Notes: a model not told the origin generated them from the letters alone. Positions 27,573 through 36,645 are shown, numbered from the stretch's first letter. The stretch is DNA of 64,000 nt from JAWXBA01 sp048499805 (GCA_048499805.1 JASNZF010000006.1:248001-312000), one strand, 5' to 3'. Numbers and translations: made by a program.

Positions 27573-27579
27573 TTATCTT
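27570..27579 (+). promoter_or_regulatory. Possible leaderless promoter for the EVE gene
   Basis: TG at 27570 plus TTATCT or TATCTT (27573-27579) looks like an extended -10. Only five bases separate TATCTT from the ATG at 27585, so transcription would begin at or near the start codon. No -35 is visible. Confidence 0.4.
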
Positions 27580-27584
27580 TCGGG

Positions 27585-27995
27585 ATGGCCAATCGCTGGA
27601 TCCTCAAGTCCGAACCCTCCACGTACAGCTTCGACCAGCTCCTCGCCGACCGCGAGACGGTCTGGGACGGGGTGCGCAACGCCGCCGCCCTGATCCATAT
27701 CCGTGCGATGCGCCGGGGCGACCTTGCCCTGATCTACCACTCCGGCGCCGAGAAGGCCGTGGTGGGACTCGCCACCGTGGCCAGCGATCCCTACCCGGAT
27801 CCCGCCGCGGGCGACCCGCGCTGGGCCGTCGTCCGGCTCCGGGCCGACCGGGCCCTGGCCACCCCGGTGCCGCTGGCGGCGATCAAGGCCGAGCCGCTTT
27901 TCGCCGATCTCGGCCTGGTCCGGATCTCCCGCCTGTCGGTCATGCCGGTCACCGCCCCGCAGTGGCGGCGCCTCCTGGCCCTCGGGGCGCGCTGA
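27585..27995 (+). CDS. EVE-domain protein
   Basis: A 136-aa single-domain protein of the EVE/thymocyte nuclear protein 1 family: RWILKSEPSTYSFDQLL at the start, then WDGVRNAAALIHIRAMRRGDLALIYHSG (given as core blocks). EVE domains are PUA-like and thought to read modified bases in DNA or RNA; no target is known here. There is no Shine-Dalgarno sequence. It sits 12 bases after rel and 6 before uvrB. Confidence 0.88.
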   Translation: MANRWILKSEPSTYSFDQLLADRETVWDGVRNAAALIHIRAMRRGDLALIYHSGAEKAVVGLATVASDPYPDPAAGDPRWAVVRLRADRALATPVPLAAIKAEPLFADLGLVRISRLSVMPVTAPQWRRLLALGAR

Positions 27996-28001
27996 CGATT
28001 C

Positions 28002-30041
28002 ATGCCCAAGGCGCCGTTCCGGGTCGAGGCCCCGTTTGAGCCGGCCGGCGACCAGCCGCGCGCCATCGCCGACCTGACGGCCGGCCTCGAGCGCGGCGAG
28101 CGGTACCAGACGCTGCTCGGGGTCACCGGCTCCGGCAAGACGATGACCCTGGCGCATGTCCTGGCCAATGCCGGCCGCCCGACCCTCGTCCTCTCGCACA
28201 ACAAGACCCTGGCGGCCCAGCTCTACGGGGAGTTGAAGCAGTTCCTGCCGCACAACGCGGTGGAGTACTTCGTCTCCTACTACGACTACTACCAGCCCGA
28301 GGCGTACGTCCCCTCGACCGACGTCTACATCGAGAAGGACGCTTCGATCAACGAGGACATCGAGTCGCTGCGGCTCCGGGCCACCGCCAGCCTGATGGAG
28401 CGCGAGGATGTGGTGATCGTCGCCACCGTCAGCGCGATCTACGGCCTGGGCGACCCGGAGACCTACCGGAGCCTGATGCTGATGATGGCCGAGGGACAGG
28501 AACGGGGCCGCGACGCGATCCTCCAGGACCTGGTCGGCATCCAGTACCACCGCAATGACGTCGCCTTCGAGCCCGGCACCTTCCGGGTCCGCGGGGACAC
28601 AGTCGAGATCTACCCGGCCTACGACGAACAGGCAGTGCGGGTCGAGCTCTGGGGCGATCGGATCGAGCGGATCTCCAAGATCCGCCCGCTGACCGGCGAG
28701 ACGATCCAGGCGGTGCCCCGGTGCGCCATTTGGCCGGCCAAGCACTTCGTCACCGAGCGCCCCGCGATCGAGCGCGCCGTCCGGGAGATCCGCGCCGAGC
28801 TGGCCGAGCGGCTCCAGGAGCTGCGGGTCGCGGGCAAGCTCCTCGAGGCCCAACGGCTGGAGTCCCGCACGACCTTTGACATCGAGATGATGCTCGAGGT
28901 CGGGACCTGCCCGGGCATCGAGAACTACTCCCGCCCGATCGCCGGGCGGCCGCCCGGGTCGCGACCGTCGTGCCTGCTCGACTACTTCCCCGAGGACTTC
29001 CTCGTGGTGGTCGACGAGTCCCATGTCTCCCTGCCGCAGATCGGGGGGATGTTCAACGGCGACCGGGCCCGCAAGACCACCCTGGTCGAGTATGGCTTCC
29101 GCCTCCCGTCCGCCCTCGACAACCGGCCGCTCCATTTCGACGAGTTCATGGAGCTGGCGCCGACCATGATCAACGTCTCGGCAACCCCGGGGGACCTCGA
29201 GCTCCGGCTCTCCGGTGGAGTGGTCGTCGAACAGATCATCCGGCCCACCTTCCTGGTGGACCCTGTGGTGACGATCCGTCCCGTCCGCGGCCAGGTCGAT
29301 GACCTTCTCGGCGAGATCCGGGAGCGTGCCGCCAGGCAGGAGCGGGTCCTGGTGACGACCCTGACCAAGCGGATGTCCGAGGACCTCACCGACTACCTCC
29401 AGCAGGCCGGCGTGCGGGTGCGGTACCTGCACTCCGACATCGACGCCATCGAACGGGTCGAGATCCTGCGGGGGCTGCGCCTCGGCGACTTCGACGTCCT
29501 GGTGGGGATCAACCTCCTGCGCGAGGGACTCGACCTCCCCGAGGTCTCGCTGGTGGCGATCCTCGATGCCGACCAGGAGGGGTTCCTGCGCTCCGATCGG
29601 GCCCTGATCCAGACCTGCGGCCGCGCCGCCCGCCACCTCAACGGCTCCGCCATCCTCTACGCCGACCGCGTGACCGGATCGATGCAGCGCGCGCTCGACG
29701 AGATGGACCGCCGGCGGACCGCCCAGCTTGCCTACAACCTGGAACACGGCACCGAGCCGCGGTCGATCATCAAGTCGATGGCCGAGGTGCGCCTCTCCAC
29801 TCACGTGGCCGATGCCCGGACCGAGAAGCCCGCGGCGAGGGAGGAGCGGGCCCCCGACCTCCACGACCCGGCCCAGCGCGCCGCCATGATCGTCGCGCTC
29901 GAGCAGCAGATGAAGCTGGCCGCCGCCAACCTCGAGTTCGAGATGGCCGCCCTCCTGCGCGACCAGATCGCCGACCTCCGCTCGGTGGACACCCCGAACG
30001 TGCGCCGTGCCGTCCCGGCGCAGCGCGGGCGCCGGCGCTGA
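28002..30041 (+). CDS. uvrB: Excinuclease ABC subunit B
   Basis: The damage-verifying helicase-like subunit of nucleotide excision repair. It is 679 aa with Walker A GVTGSGKTMT, the beta-hairpin motif YYDYYQPEAYVP that probes the strand, motif DYFPEDFLVVVDESHVS and helicase motif TCGRAARH. The C-terminal UVR domain that binds UvrC lies at about 630-665 (EQQMKLAAANLEFEMAALLR). UvrA and UvrC are not in the window. The stop shares a base with tsaE. Confidence 0.97.
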   Translation: MPKAPFRVEAPFEPAGDQPRAIADLTAGLERGERYQTLLGVTGSGKTMTLAHVLANAGRPTLVLSHNKTLAAQLYGELKQFLPHNAVEYFVSYYDYYQPEAYVPSTDVYIEKDASINEDIESLRLRATASLMEREDVVIVATVSAIYGLGDPETYRSLMLMMAEGQERGRDAILQDLVGIQYHRNDVAFEPGTFRVRGDTVEIYPAYDEQAVRVELWGDRIERISKIRPLTGETIQAVPRCAIWPAKHFVTERPAIERAVREIRAELAERLQELRVAGKLLEAQRLESRTTFDIEMMLEVGTCPGIENYSRPIAGRPPGSRPSCLLDYFPEDFLVVVDESHVSLPQIGGMFNGDRARKTTLVEYGFRLPSALDNRPLHFDEFMELAPTMINVSATPGDLELRLSGGVVVEQIIRPTFLVDPVVTIRPVRGQVDDLLGEIRERAARQERVLVTTLTKRMSEDLTDYLQQAGVRVRYLHSDIDAIERVEILRGLRLGDFDVLVGINLLREGLDLPEVSLVAILDADQEGFLRSDRALIQTCGRAARHLNGSAILYADRVTGSMQRALDEMDRRRTAQLAYNLEHGTEPRSIIKSMAEVRLSTHVADARTEKPAAREERAPDLHDPAQRAAMIVALEQQMKLAAANLEFEMAALLRDQIADLRSVDTPNVRRAVPAQRGRRR

Positions 30042-30448
30042 TGCCCGACAGCTGGGACGAGGCCGAACTGGAGCGTCAGGCCCGCGCGCTCGGCGCCCGC
30101 CTCGCGCCCGGGACCGTGGTCTGGCTCGTGGGAGAGCTGGGGGCAGGGAAGACCACCTTCGCCCGCGGCCTCCTGCGCGGACTTGGGGTCACGGGCGAGG
30201 TGGCCAGCCCGAGCTATGGGCTGGTGCATCGCCATCCGACCCCCCGGGGGGCGGCCTACCATGTCGACTGCTATCGGCTTCACCACCCCGACGAAGCCCA
30301 GGACCTCGACTGGGGCGCCATTGCCGCCGACCAGGCGCTGATCATCGAATGGCCGGAACGGGCTGGGGCCTGGGCCCCTCCCCCCACCGTCACGGTCCGG
30401 CTGGCGCATGCCGACGATCCGGGATGCCGCCTGGTGGAGATCCGTTGA
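30041..30448 (+). CDS. tsaE: tRNA t6A-synthesis ATPase TsaE
   Basis: A 135-aa P-loop protein (Walker A GELGAGKTTFA) of the TsaBDE complex, which places threonylcarbamoyl on A37 of ANN-decoding tRNAs. HVDCYRL is a typical family motif. It is overlapped by uvrB at its start and by tsaB at its end. TsaD, which carries the catalytic site, is not in the window. Confidence 0.92.
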   Translation: MPDSWDEAELERQARALGARLAPGTVVWLVGELGAGKTTFARGLLRGLGVTGEVASPSYGLVHRHPTPRGAAYHVDCYRLHHPDEAQDLDWGAIAADQALIIEWPERAGAWAPPPTVTVRLAHADDPGCRLVEIR

Positions 30449-31167
30449 TCCGGTTGGCCCTCGACCTCGCCACCGACCGGCTGTCGGTCGCCGCACAGGA
30501 TCCCGCCGGACGGGTGGTGGAACGGCACCTGGTCGGGGCCCGCGGGCATGCCCGCGCGCTGGTGCCCCTGGTGGACGATGCCCTGGCCGAGCTGGGGCGA
30601 TCGGTCGCCGATGTGGGTCGCGTCATCCTGGCCGACGGGCCGGGCAGCTTCACCGGACTGCGGGTGGCCGCGGCACTGGCGAAGGGGCTCGCCCGCGCGG
30701 GCGGGGCGACCGTGGCGACGACACCGTCGCTCCTCGGCCGTGCGCTGCGGGTCGTCGGCCCCCCGGGTGGCCTGGTCCTGGCGGCGACCTCGGCCCTGCG
30801 CGGGGAGGTGTACGCGGGGTGGTACCGCTTCGGCCCGGGCGATGCCGTTGCCCAGGTCCTGCCCGCCCGGGCGATGACCTGGGAGCAGGTGAGCGCCGGT
30901 CCGACACCGGACCTCGTCGCCGGCGACGGCCCCGACGGGTTCCTCGAGGCGCTCGGCCGCCACTGGGGCGTGCCGGTGGTTGTGCGCGAAGGCGCCCATG
31001 CCTCTGCCACCACGCTTCTGGCCCTTGACGGCCGCCCCGGGGGTACGCTGGAGATTCCGGACCCCGCGAGCTGGGAACCAACCTACGGTCGCCCCGCCGA
31101 GGCGCAGGCGAAATGGGAGCGAGACCATGGCCGACCCCTTCCAGATACGCCCGGCACGCCCGGCTGA
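30445..31167 (+). CDS. tsaB: tRNA t6A-synthesis protein TsaB
   Basis: A 240-aa ASKHA-fold protein that pairs with TsaD in t6A synthesis. The start LALDLATDRLSVAA and the motif GPGSFTGLRVA are diagnostic. The start is TTG at 30445, overlapping the tsaE stop (TTGA); no ATG or GTG gives the family N-terminus. The 3' end overlaps rimI by 41 bases. The tsaE-tsaB-rimI order is common in bacteria. Confidence 0.92.
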   Translation: MIRLALDLATDRLSVAAQDPAGRVVERHLVGARGHARALVPLVDDALAELGRSVADVGRVILADGPGSFTGLRVAAALAKGLARAGGATVATTPSLLGRALRVVGPPGGLVLAATSALRGEVYAGWYRFGPGDAVAQVLPARAMTWEQVSAGPTPDLVAGDGPDGFLEALGRHWGVPVVVREGAHASATTLLALDGRPGGTLEIPDPASWEPTYGRPAEAQAKWERDHGRPLPDTPGTPG

Positions 31168-31585
31168 CGTCCCCGCGTTGGGCCAGCTGGAACGGGCCTG
31201 CTTCACCGATCCCTGGACCGACCGCAGCCTCGCCGAGGCGGTCCGATCGGAGCTGGGGGGCGCCTTCGTGGCCCTGGACCGGGGCCAGGTGGCCGGCTAC
31301 GTCCTGGCCCGGCATGCTGGCGGATCGGGAGAGATCTTGAATCTTGCGGTAGCCCCGGCCGCCCGCCGGACGGGGGTCGGCCGGGCCCTTCTGGAGGCGG
31401 CGCTGGGTGGTCTGGCCGGGGTCGGCGTCACGGAGGTCTTCCTGGAGGTCCGGGAATCCAACGGGGGGGCCCTGGCGCTCTACCAGGGTCGGGGGTTCCG
31501 GATCGCCGGGACCCGCCGGGGTTATTATCGTTTACCGGACGAAGATGCGCTGGTTTTGCGGCTGGATCTCCCTCTTTCGGGGTAA
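31127..31585 (+). CDS. rimI: Ribosomal-protein-alanine N-acetyltransferase family (RimI)
   Basis: A 152-aa GNAT acetyltransferase. The acetyl-CoA-binding core LNLAVAPAARRTGVGRALL is present, as is a second motif EVRESNGGALALYQGRGF. In E. coli RimI acetylates the N-terminal Ala of ribosomal protein S18. The ATG at 31127 (MADPFQIRPARPAD) lies inside the end of tsaB and has GGGAG upstream. No clear terminator follows; the ssb promoter comes 27 bases later. Confidence 0.88.
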   Translation: MADPFQIRPARPADVPALGQLERACFTDPWTDRSLAEAVRSELGGAFVALDRGQVAGYVLARHAGGSGEILNLAVAPAARRTGVGRALLEAALGGLAGVGVTEVFLEVRESNGGALALYQGRGFRIAGTRRGYYRLPDEDALVLRLDLPLSG

Positions 31586-31611
31586 TTTCGGTACAAATCG
31601 CTTAAATATGG

Positions 31612-31640
31612 TTGACAAAAGGACTTAGGACTTCGATATT
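31612..31640 (+). promoter_or_regulatory. Promoter of ssb
   Basis: A consensus -35 TTGACA (31612-31617) and -10 GATATT (31635-31640) are 17 bases apart, in a locally AT-rich 105-base gap. GGAGGT at 31681-31686 is a full Shine-Dalgarno sequence four bases before the ssb ATG. Confidence 0.7.
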
Positions 31641-31690
31641 TTGCTTGGGTCCATCGTATCTCGACCCTTTTTACCATTCCGGAGGTCACC

Positions 31691-32164
31691 ATGAGCCGCA
31701 GTCTGAACAAGGTCATCCTGATCGGCAACCTGGGCGCCGATCCCGAGGTTCGCAGCACCTCCAACGGCGGGCGGGTGGCGACCCTCTCCGTGGCCACCAG
31801 CCGCCGCTGGAAGGGGAAGAGCGGGGAGCAGGAGGAGAAGACGGAGTGGCACCGGGTGATCCTCTGGAACAACAAGGGCTCGAATCTTGCCGATATCGCC
31901 GAGCGCTACTGCAAGAAGGGCGACAAGGTCTACGTCGAAGGCAGCGTGGAATACCGGACCTGGCAGGACAAGGAAGGCCAGACCCGCTACACCACCGAGA
32001 TCAACGCCCGCGAGTTGATCATGCTCGGGGGCAAGGGTGGGGACGGTGGCGATTCCTATGCGCCCTCCAAGGTCGGTGCGACCGCATCGTCGTCCCGGTC
32101 CAACGAATCGTTCGACGACTTCCCGGAGGCACTGGATGCCGAGGATGACGATCTCCCGTTCTGA
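31691..32164 (+). CDS. ssb: Single-stranded DNA-binding protein
   Basis: A 157-aa SSB that coats ssDNA in replication and repair. The OB fold fills about residues 1-112 (MSRSLNKVILIGNLGADPE, WHRVILWNNKGSNLADIAERY core). A flexible Gly/Ser-rich linker leads to the acidic tip DDDLPF, the docking site for partner proteins. It has its own strong promoter and Shine-Dalgarno sequence. The 3' end overlaps the next gene by 29 bases. Confidence 0.97.
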   Translation: MSRSLNKVILIGNLGADPEVRSTSNGGRVATLSVATSRRWKGKSGEQEEKTEWHRVILWNNKGSNLADIAERYCKKGDKVYVEGSVEYRTWQDKEGQTRYTTEINARELIMLGGKGGDGGDSYAPSKVGATASSSRSNESFDDFPEALDAEDDDLPF

Positions 32165-33254
32165 GGTGCGCTGGACGCTGCTGCTGACCCTGGCCGCCGG
32201 AGCAGTTCCGGCGGCCGTGGCGCAGGATCCCGCTCGCCCCGCGCAGCACACCGTCCAGACTGGCGATACCCTGTGGGACCTGGCCGCCCGCTACCTCGGT
32301 GACCCCTTCCTCTGGCCCCAGATCTACCGGCTCAACACCGGGATCGTGGCCGACCCCCACTGGATCTATCCCGGGCAGGTGCTCCAACTGGTTGCCATTG
32401 GCGAGACCCGCGCGGTTCCCCCCGGGGCACCGGCAGGGGCCGAGGCGCCGGTGCGCGCCGCCCCGCCCGCCGAGACCGGCGGAACTGGGGGCGTGGAGTT
32501 GTTCACCCGTCGGCCGCGGGTCGACCTCGGCGTGACGCTGGTGACCTTCACCGACGATTCCTACCGGGCGCTGAGCCGCGGTGATTTCTACTCCAGCGGG
32601 TTCATGACCGAGGGAGACGACCTCCCCTACGGGACGTTCCTGGGCAATTCCGTGCCGCCGAAGATCGCCAGCATGGGTGAGCGCAGTTTCACCCTGCTCA
32701 ACGATCCCGTTGCCCTTCGCGCGCCAGGTGGGGCGACCTACCGGGTCGGCGATACCCTGCTCGTGCTGACCCTGGGCGAGGGATACTCCGGCGAGCCGGA
32801 GTGGGGCGATATCGTCCTGCCCACCGGGCTGGTGCAGGTGACCGGGGAGGCCGACGGCGCCCTGCAGGGCAAGGTGCTGGCGATCTACGGCGAGATCCGC
32901 AACGGCCAGCGGCTGCTCCCGGCCGAGCGATTCGTGTCCAGCGGCACCGCGCGCGCCAGGCCGGTGGCCAATGGGCTGACGGCCCGGATCATCAAGCCGC
33001 GGGAGCAGAACCCGCTCCGCCACCCGCAGGACATCCTCTTCATCGACGCCGGCCGCAGCAGCGGCGTGGCGGTGGGGGACATCTTCGAGGTCCTGCGTGA
33101 ATCCGACGAGGCCGCCGGGGTGATGGAACGCATCGCGACCCTGCAAGTGGTGCACACCCGCGAAGCCACTGCGACGGTCCGCGTGGCCTCCCTGATCAAC
33201 GCGGCATTCCCCCCCAGGGCCACCGTCAGAAAAATCGGCAGCCTGGGCAACTGA
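32136..33254 (+). CDS. LysM-domain exported protein
   Basis: A 372-aa exported protein. A signal peptide (hydrophobic LLLTLAAGAVPA) ends near AVAQ. A single LysM peptidoglycan-binding domain follows at once (QHTVQTGDTLWDLAARYL, then WIYPGQVLQL). The remaining ~270 residues are unassigned and include a Val/Gly-rich SLT-like beta region. The ATG at 32136 has GGAGG six bases upstream and lies inside the end of ssb. It is followed by a large hairpin. Role: probably binds the cell wall; partner unknown. Confidence 0.85.
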   Translation: MPRMTISRSEVRWTLLLTLAAGAVPAAVAQDPARPAQHTVQTGDTLWDLAARYLGDPFLWPQIYRLNTGIVADPHWIYPGQVLQLVAIGETRAVPPGAPAGAEAPVRAAPPAETGGTGGVELFTRRPRVDLGVTLVTFTDDSYRALSRGDFYSSGFMTEGDDLPYGTFLGNSVPPKIASMGERSFTLLNDPVALRAPGGATYRVGDTLLVLTLGEGYSGEPEWGDIVLPTGLVQVTGEADGALQGKVLAIYGEIRNGQRLLPAERFVSSGTARARPVANGLTARIIKPREQNPLRHPQDILFIDAGRSSGVAVGDIFEVLRESDEAAGVMERIATLQVVHTREATATVRVASLINAAFPPRATVRKIGSLGN

Positions 33255-33275
33255 TCGCCCGCCAAGGCATTGCAC

Positions 33276-33327
33276 GGCCCCCGTCTCACCCCGATCTGGG
33301 TGGGACGGGGGCCGTTCGATTATTCTT
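33276..33327 (+). terminator. Hairpin terminator after the LysM gene
   Basis: A 16-bp stem (33276-33291 with 33298-33313, one G-T pair) and a 6-base loop is followed by a T-rich but interrupted stretch (GTTCGATTATTCTT). It lies in the 230-base gap before tolQ. The rest of that gap holds a TTGACG hexamer at 33337 but no matching -10. Confidence 0.65.
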
Positions 33328-33484
33328 CACCCTGGCTTGACGATGTGACAATTCCGGTCGGCCGCGCGTCTCCCGTCAGATTGAGGTGCCCAGCCGCCCA
33401 GGGCAGTGCCGGGTCCCTCCCTCCCGCTCCCGCATCAGGGCGGAGGCGCGCGCCGGCCACCTGCTTCCAACCCCGGGGAACTGC

Positions 33485-34192
33485 ATGCTCCAAGGCGCCG
33501 CGACCGCCCTCTCATCGCCGCTGGACCTCGTCCGCCACGCGGGTCCCGAAACGAAGGTCGTGCTCGCCATCATGGCGGTGCTCTCGATCATCTCCTGGTA
33601 CCTGATCATCTCGAAGTGGTGGCAGCAGCGCCAGGTGCGCGGCCAGAAGAAGCGATTCTTCTGGGAGCTGGAGCGCAGCGAGGGGCTGGCGGAGGCATAC
33701 CACGCCGCCATGAAGCTCCCGCCCTCCCCCTATACCCGGGTGTTGCGCGAAGGAGTGGCCTTCTACACCAACCTCCGTCCCGGCGGCCTCAAGCCGGCCG
33801 AGGGCGAGCACCTCCCCATCAGTCACACCCAGCTCGAGGCGCTGCGCGCCATGCTCGGCAAGGAGATCGCCGAGGAGCGGGAGCGGGCGGCGCACCATGT
33901 GCCCTGGCTCGCCACCATCGGGTCGGTCAGCCCGTTCCTCGGCCTGCTGGGCACGGTGCTCGGGATCATGAACTCCTTCCTGGGGATCGCGACCTCCGGG
34001 GCCGGGAACATCACCGCCGTGGCCCCGGGCGTGGCCGAGGCGCTGGTCGCCACCGCGACCGGCCTGGCGGTCGCAATCCCGGCGGTCTTCGCCTACAACC
34101 ACTTCGCCAACGGGATCGCGATCCTCGAGGGCGAACTCGAGGGGTTGGGTGACGAGCTGATCGGCTGGATGGCGCGCGAGGGGATGCTCTAG
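33485..34192 (+). CDS. tolQ: Tol-Pal system proton channel subunit TolQ
   Basis: A 235-aa MotA/TolQ/ExbB inner-membrane protein. A first membrane segment (VLAIMAVLSIISWYLII) is followed by a cytoplasmic loop and two more segments in the typical block GSVSPFLGLLGTVLGIMNSF and ALVATATGLAVAIPAVFAYN. With TolR it uses the proton gradient to power outer-membrane constriction and retrograde lipid traffic. An in-frame GTG at 33386 would add a 33-residue, non-conserved extension; ATG 33485 is preferred. It heads the tol-pal genes, next to tolR with no gap. Confidence 0.92.
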   Translation: MLQGAATALSSPLDLVRHAGPETKVVLAIMAVLSIISWYLIISKWWQQRQVRGQKKRFFWELERSEGLAEAYHAAMKLPPSPYTRVLREGVAFYTNLRPGGLKPAEGEHLPISHTQLEALRAMLGKEIAEERERAAHHVPWLATIGSVSPFLGLLGTVLGIMNSFLGIATSGAGNITAVAPGVAEALVATATGLAVAIPAVFAYNHFANGIAILEGELEGLGDELIGWMAREGML

Positions 34193-34624
34193 ATGGGGAT
34201 GAGCAGCGCCCACCTGGGCCGCGGTCGGCGGGGCCGGATGCCGGTGACCGCCGAGATCAACGTCATCGCGCTGATGGACGTGACCCTCGTCCTGCTGGTG
34301 ATCTTCATGATCACCGCCCCGATCATGCAGGGCGGGATCGAGGTCCAGCTGCCCCGCGCCGAGGCACGGCCGATCACCCAGAGCGATGGGGTGATCGTCT
34401 CCGTCAACCAGCAGGGACAGATCTTCATCGACCGCAACGAGGTCAGCTACGAGGAGTTCCGGGCCACCTTCCGGGCGCTGGTCCAGGCCCGGAATGCCGA
34501 CGCCGTGACCCTGCGGGCCGACAGCCGCGTGGCCTACGGCCAGGTCGCCCGGGTGCTGGGCGTCATTCGCGAGTCGGGGGTGGCGAACGTGGGCCTGGTG
34601 ACCGAGCAGGAGGAGATCCGGTGA
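34193..34624 (+). CDS. tolR: Tol-Pal system protein TolR
   Basis: A 143-aa ExbD/TolR protein. One membrane segment carries the essential aspartate (INVIALMDVTLVLLVIF, Asp29). The periplasmic domain follows. It starts at the base after the tolQ stop. The 3' end overlaps tolA (GTGA). ExbB/ExbD and TolQ/TolR are homologous; the TolB and Pal genes downstream settle the assignment. Confidence 0.93.
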   Translation: MGMSSAHLGRGRRGRMPVTAEINVIALMDVTLVLLVIFMITAPIMQGGIEVQLPRAEARPITQSDGVIVSVNQQGQIFIDRNEVSYEEFRATFRALVQARNADAVTLRADSRVAYGQVARVLGVIRESGVANVGLVTEQEEIR

Positions 34625-35307
34625 ACTACGCGCTTCCGCGCGAAGTTCGCACCGGAAACCGGCTCGGCCTGGCAGGGACCGCCCTGATCCACGCCACACT
34701 CGTGGCCGGGGTGGTGCTCCTGGCCCGGGAGCCGGCTCCGCCGGTCGGGACGGTCTATCAAGTCAAGCTTGTTGCGGCACCGGCCCCGAGCACCGCGCGG
34801 CGCGTGGCCACCGAAACGGTCGCGCCGCCCCCCCAACGGACCGCGCCGACCCAGACCCGGACCACGCGGAGCGTGCCGGTCACCCCGACCGCCCCGCCCC
34901 GGGCCGCCGAGCGGACCGAGGCGGCTCCCCGCGTGGCGAACCCGGTGGAACCGCTTCCCGGCGAGACGCCCTCGACCGGAACGAACATCGCCAACGTCAA
35001 CCTCCAGGGGATGCCGTTTCCGTTCCCCGGGTACCTCGAGAACCTGGTCGAGCAGGTCTTGCGGCGCTGGGCGCGGCCGGCCTTCGCCAGCCCGCTGCGG
35101 ACCGAGGTCTCCTTCACGATCCTGCGCGATGGGACCGTCCGGGACATCAAGATCGCGCAGTCGTCCCGGAACTACACCTTTGATCTCGAGGCGATGGGCG
35201 CGATCGAGAGCGCCGCCCGGGCCCGGGCATTCGGCCCGCTCCCGGCGGGATTCGAGGGCGATGCCCTCCCGATGATCTTCTACTTCGCACCCCGGACCGG
35301 CCGATGA
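34621..35307 (+). CDS. tolA: TolA/TonB-like energy transducer
   Basis: A 228-aa TolA-position protein. One N-terminal membrane segment (LAGTALIHATLVAGVVLLA) is followed by a Pro/Thr/Arg-rich linker (about 55-120). A C-terminal TonB/TolA domain (VEQVLRRWARPAFASPLRTE, then SFTILRDGTVRDIKI) comes last. The long alpha-helical domain II of enterobacterial TolA is missing, so it must span the periplasm with the short linker. The GTG start overlaps tolR, and the end overlaps tolB. Confidence 0.85.
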   Translation: MNYALPREVRTGNRLGLAGTALIHATLVAGVVLLAREPAPPVGTVYQVKLVAAPAPSTARRVATETVAPPPQRTAPTQTRTTRSVPVTPTAPPRAAERTEAAPRVANPVEPLPGETPSTGTNIANVNLQGMPFPFPGYLENLVEQVLRRWARPAFASPLRTEVSFTILRDGTVRDIKIAQSSRNYTFDLEAMGAIESAARARAFGPLPAGFEGDALPMIFYFAPRTGR

Positions 35308-36608
35308 CTCGTGGTCTCCTGCTCGTCGTCGCGACCCTCGCGGCCTCGCCCCTGGCCGCCCAGGACCCGGTCCGGGTCGGGATCGACTATCGACCCGGCA
35401 TCCGCCCGCGGGTGGTCATCCTGCCCGCCGTCGGCCTGGACTCCGTTCGCAGCATCGTGGGACGGGATCTCGACTACAGCGATCGCTTCGAGGTGGTGGT
35501 GCTCCCCCAGGCGGAGCCCGCTGCCAGCCCGCTGCTGGGTGGCCAGCCACCTGCCCTCAACTACGAGCTCTACCGGAGCCTCAGTGCGTCGTGGGCGGTG
35601 CAGCTGGAGCGTGCCGCCGGGGGGATGGCGCTCACCGTCCGGTTGCACGACCTGACGGCCGACGTCGTCCGGCGGGACACCACGCTCGCGGTTGACATTT
35701 CCGGGGCAGGGGAGGGGCGGATGGACCTTCACCGCCTCTCGGATGCCCTGGTGGAGTGGATCTCCGGGCAGCGGGGGATCGCCGCGACCCGGTTCCTCTA
35801 TGTCGAGCGCGGCAGCCAGCGGATCCACCGGGTGGACAGCGACGGCCACGCGGTCGTGCCGATGAGTCCGGGCGGGGCGACGGCGCTGGCGCCGCAGTGG
35901 TCACCCGATGGCAGCAAGTTCACCTATCACATCCTGGGCGATGATGGTCGGTCACCAGTGCTGATCCAGGACGTCGTGGGCGGGGCCCGGCGGACTGTTC
36001 CCACCACCGGAGACGGGGGAAACCACCTGACGCCGGCGTTCTCTCCCGACGGCCAGAGCCTGGCGTTCGCCCGGCTGACGGACCAGGGGTCCGCGATCTA
36101 CCGGGCCGACGTGGCGCGGATGTGCTGCGTCGAGCGCTTGACCGCGGCGCGCTATCCGGCGAATCTTTCGCCAACCTGGAGTCCCGACGGCCGCCGGATC
36201 GCCTTCGTCAGCAACCGCTCGGGGGTTCCCCAGATCTACGTCATGTCGGCGGATGGCACCGACCAGGAGCTGCTGGTGCCGTACGACTTCGGGGCCACCG
36301 GCGCCTCGTACGCGCCGGAGTGGAGCCCGGATGGGACGATGATCGTGTTCCACCGCGATGTTTCCGGCGCTCCCCAGCTCTTCGTCTACACCGTCGGCAG
36401 CCGCCAGGTCCGGCAGCTGACCTCCCAGGGTCGGAACGAGGACCCCTCGTGGGCCCCGGACAGTCGGCATATTGTGTACATTTCAGACCGGACGGGGCGG
36501 CGGCAGCTCCACGTCATCGACCTGGAGACCGCCCGGGTCCGCCAGGTACCAACGCCAGGCATCGCCAGACTTCCTGCGTGGTCCGGCCTGCTGGCCGGAT
36601 CCCGCTAA
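35304..36608 (+). CDS. tolB: Tol-Pal system beta-propeller protein TolB
   Basis: A 434-aa periplasmic protein. A signal peptide ends at SPLAAQ. A TolB N-terminal domain is followed by a six-bladed propeller with PD40 blades (APQWSPDGSKFTYHI, TPAFSPDGQSLAFARL, SPTWSPDGRRIAFVS, APEWSPDGTMIVFHR, DPSWAPDSRHIVYIS). It shuttles between Pal and TolA. It overlaps tolA by 4 bases; a 37-base gap with GGAG precedes pal. Confidence 0.93.
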   Translation: MTRGLLLVVATLAASPLAAQDPVRVGIDYRPGIRPRVVILPAVGLDSVRSIVGRDLDYSDRFEVVVLPQAEPAASPLLGGQPPALNYELYRSLSASWAVQLERAAGGMALTVRLHDLTADVVRRDTTLAVDISGAGEGRMDLHRLSDALVEWISGQRGIAATRFLYVERGSQRIHRVDSDGHAVVPMSPGGATALAPQWSPDGSKFTYHILGDDGRSPVLIQDVVGGARRTVPTTGDGGNHLTPAFSPDGQSLAFARLTDQGSAIYRADVARMCCVERLTAARYPANLSPTWSPDGRRIAFVSNRSGVPQIYVMSADGTDQELLVPYDFGATGASYAPEWSPDGTMIVFHRDVSGAPQLFVYTVGSRQVRQLTSQGRNEDPSWAPDSRHIVYISDRTGRRQLHVIDLETARVRQVPTPGIARLPAWSGLLAGSR

Positions 36609-36645
36609 CCACCACCACCACGCCCGACCGATCGGAGCTTGACCC

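Noticed and set aside
33386..33484. N-terminal extension of TolQ from a GTG at 33386
   Set aside because: The added 33 residues are non-conserved, Arg/Pro-rich and precede the normal membrane start.
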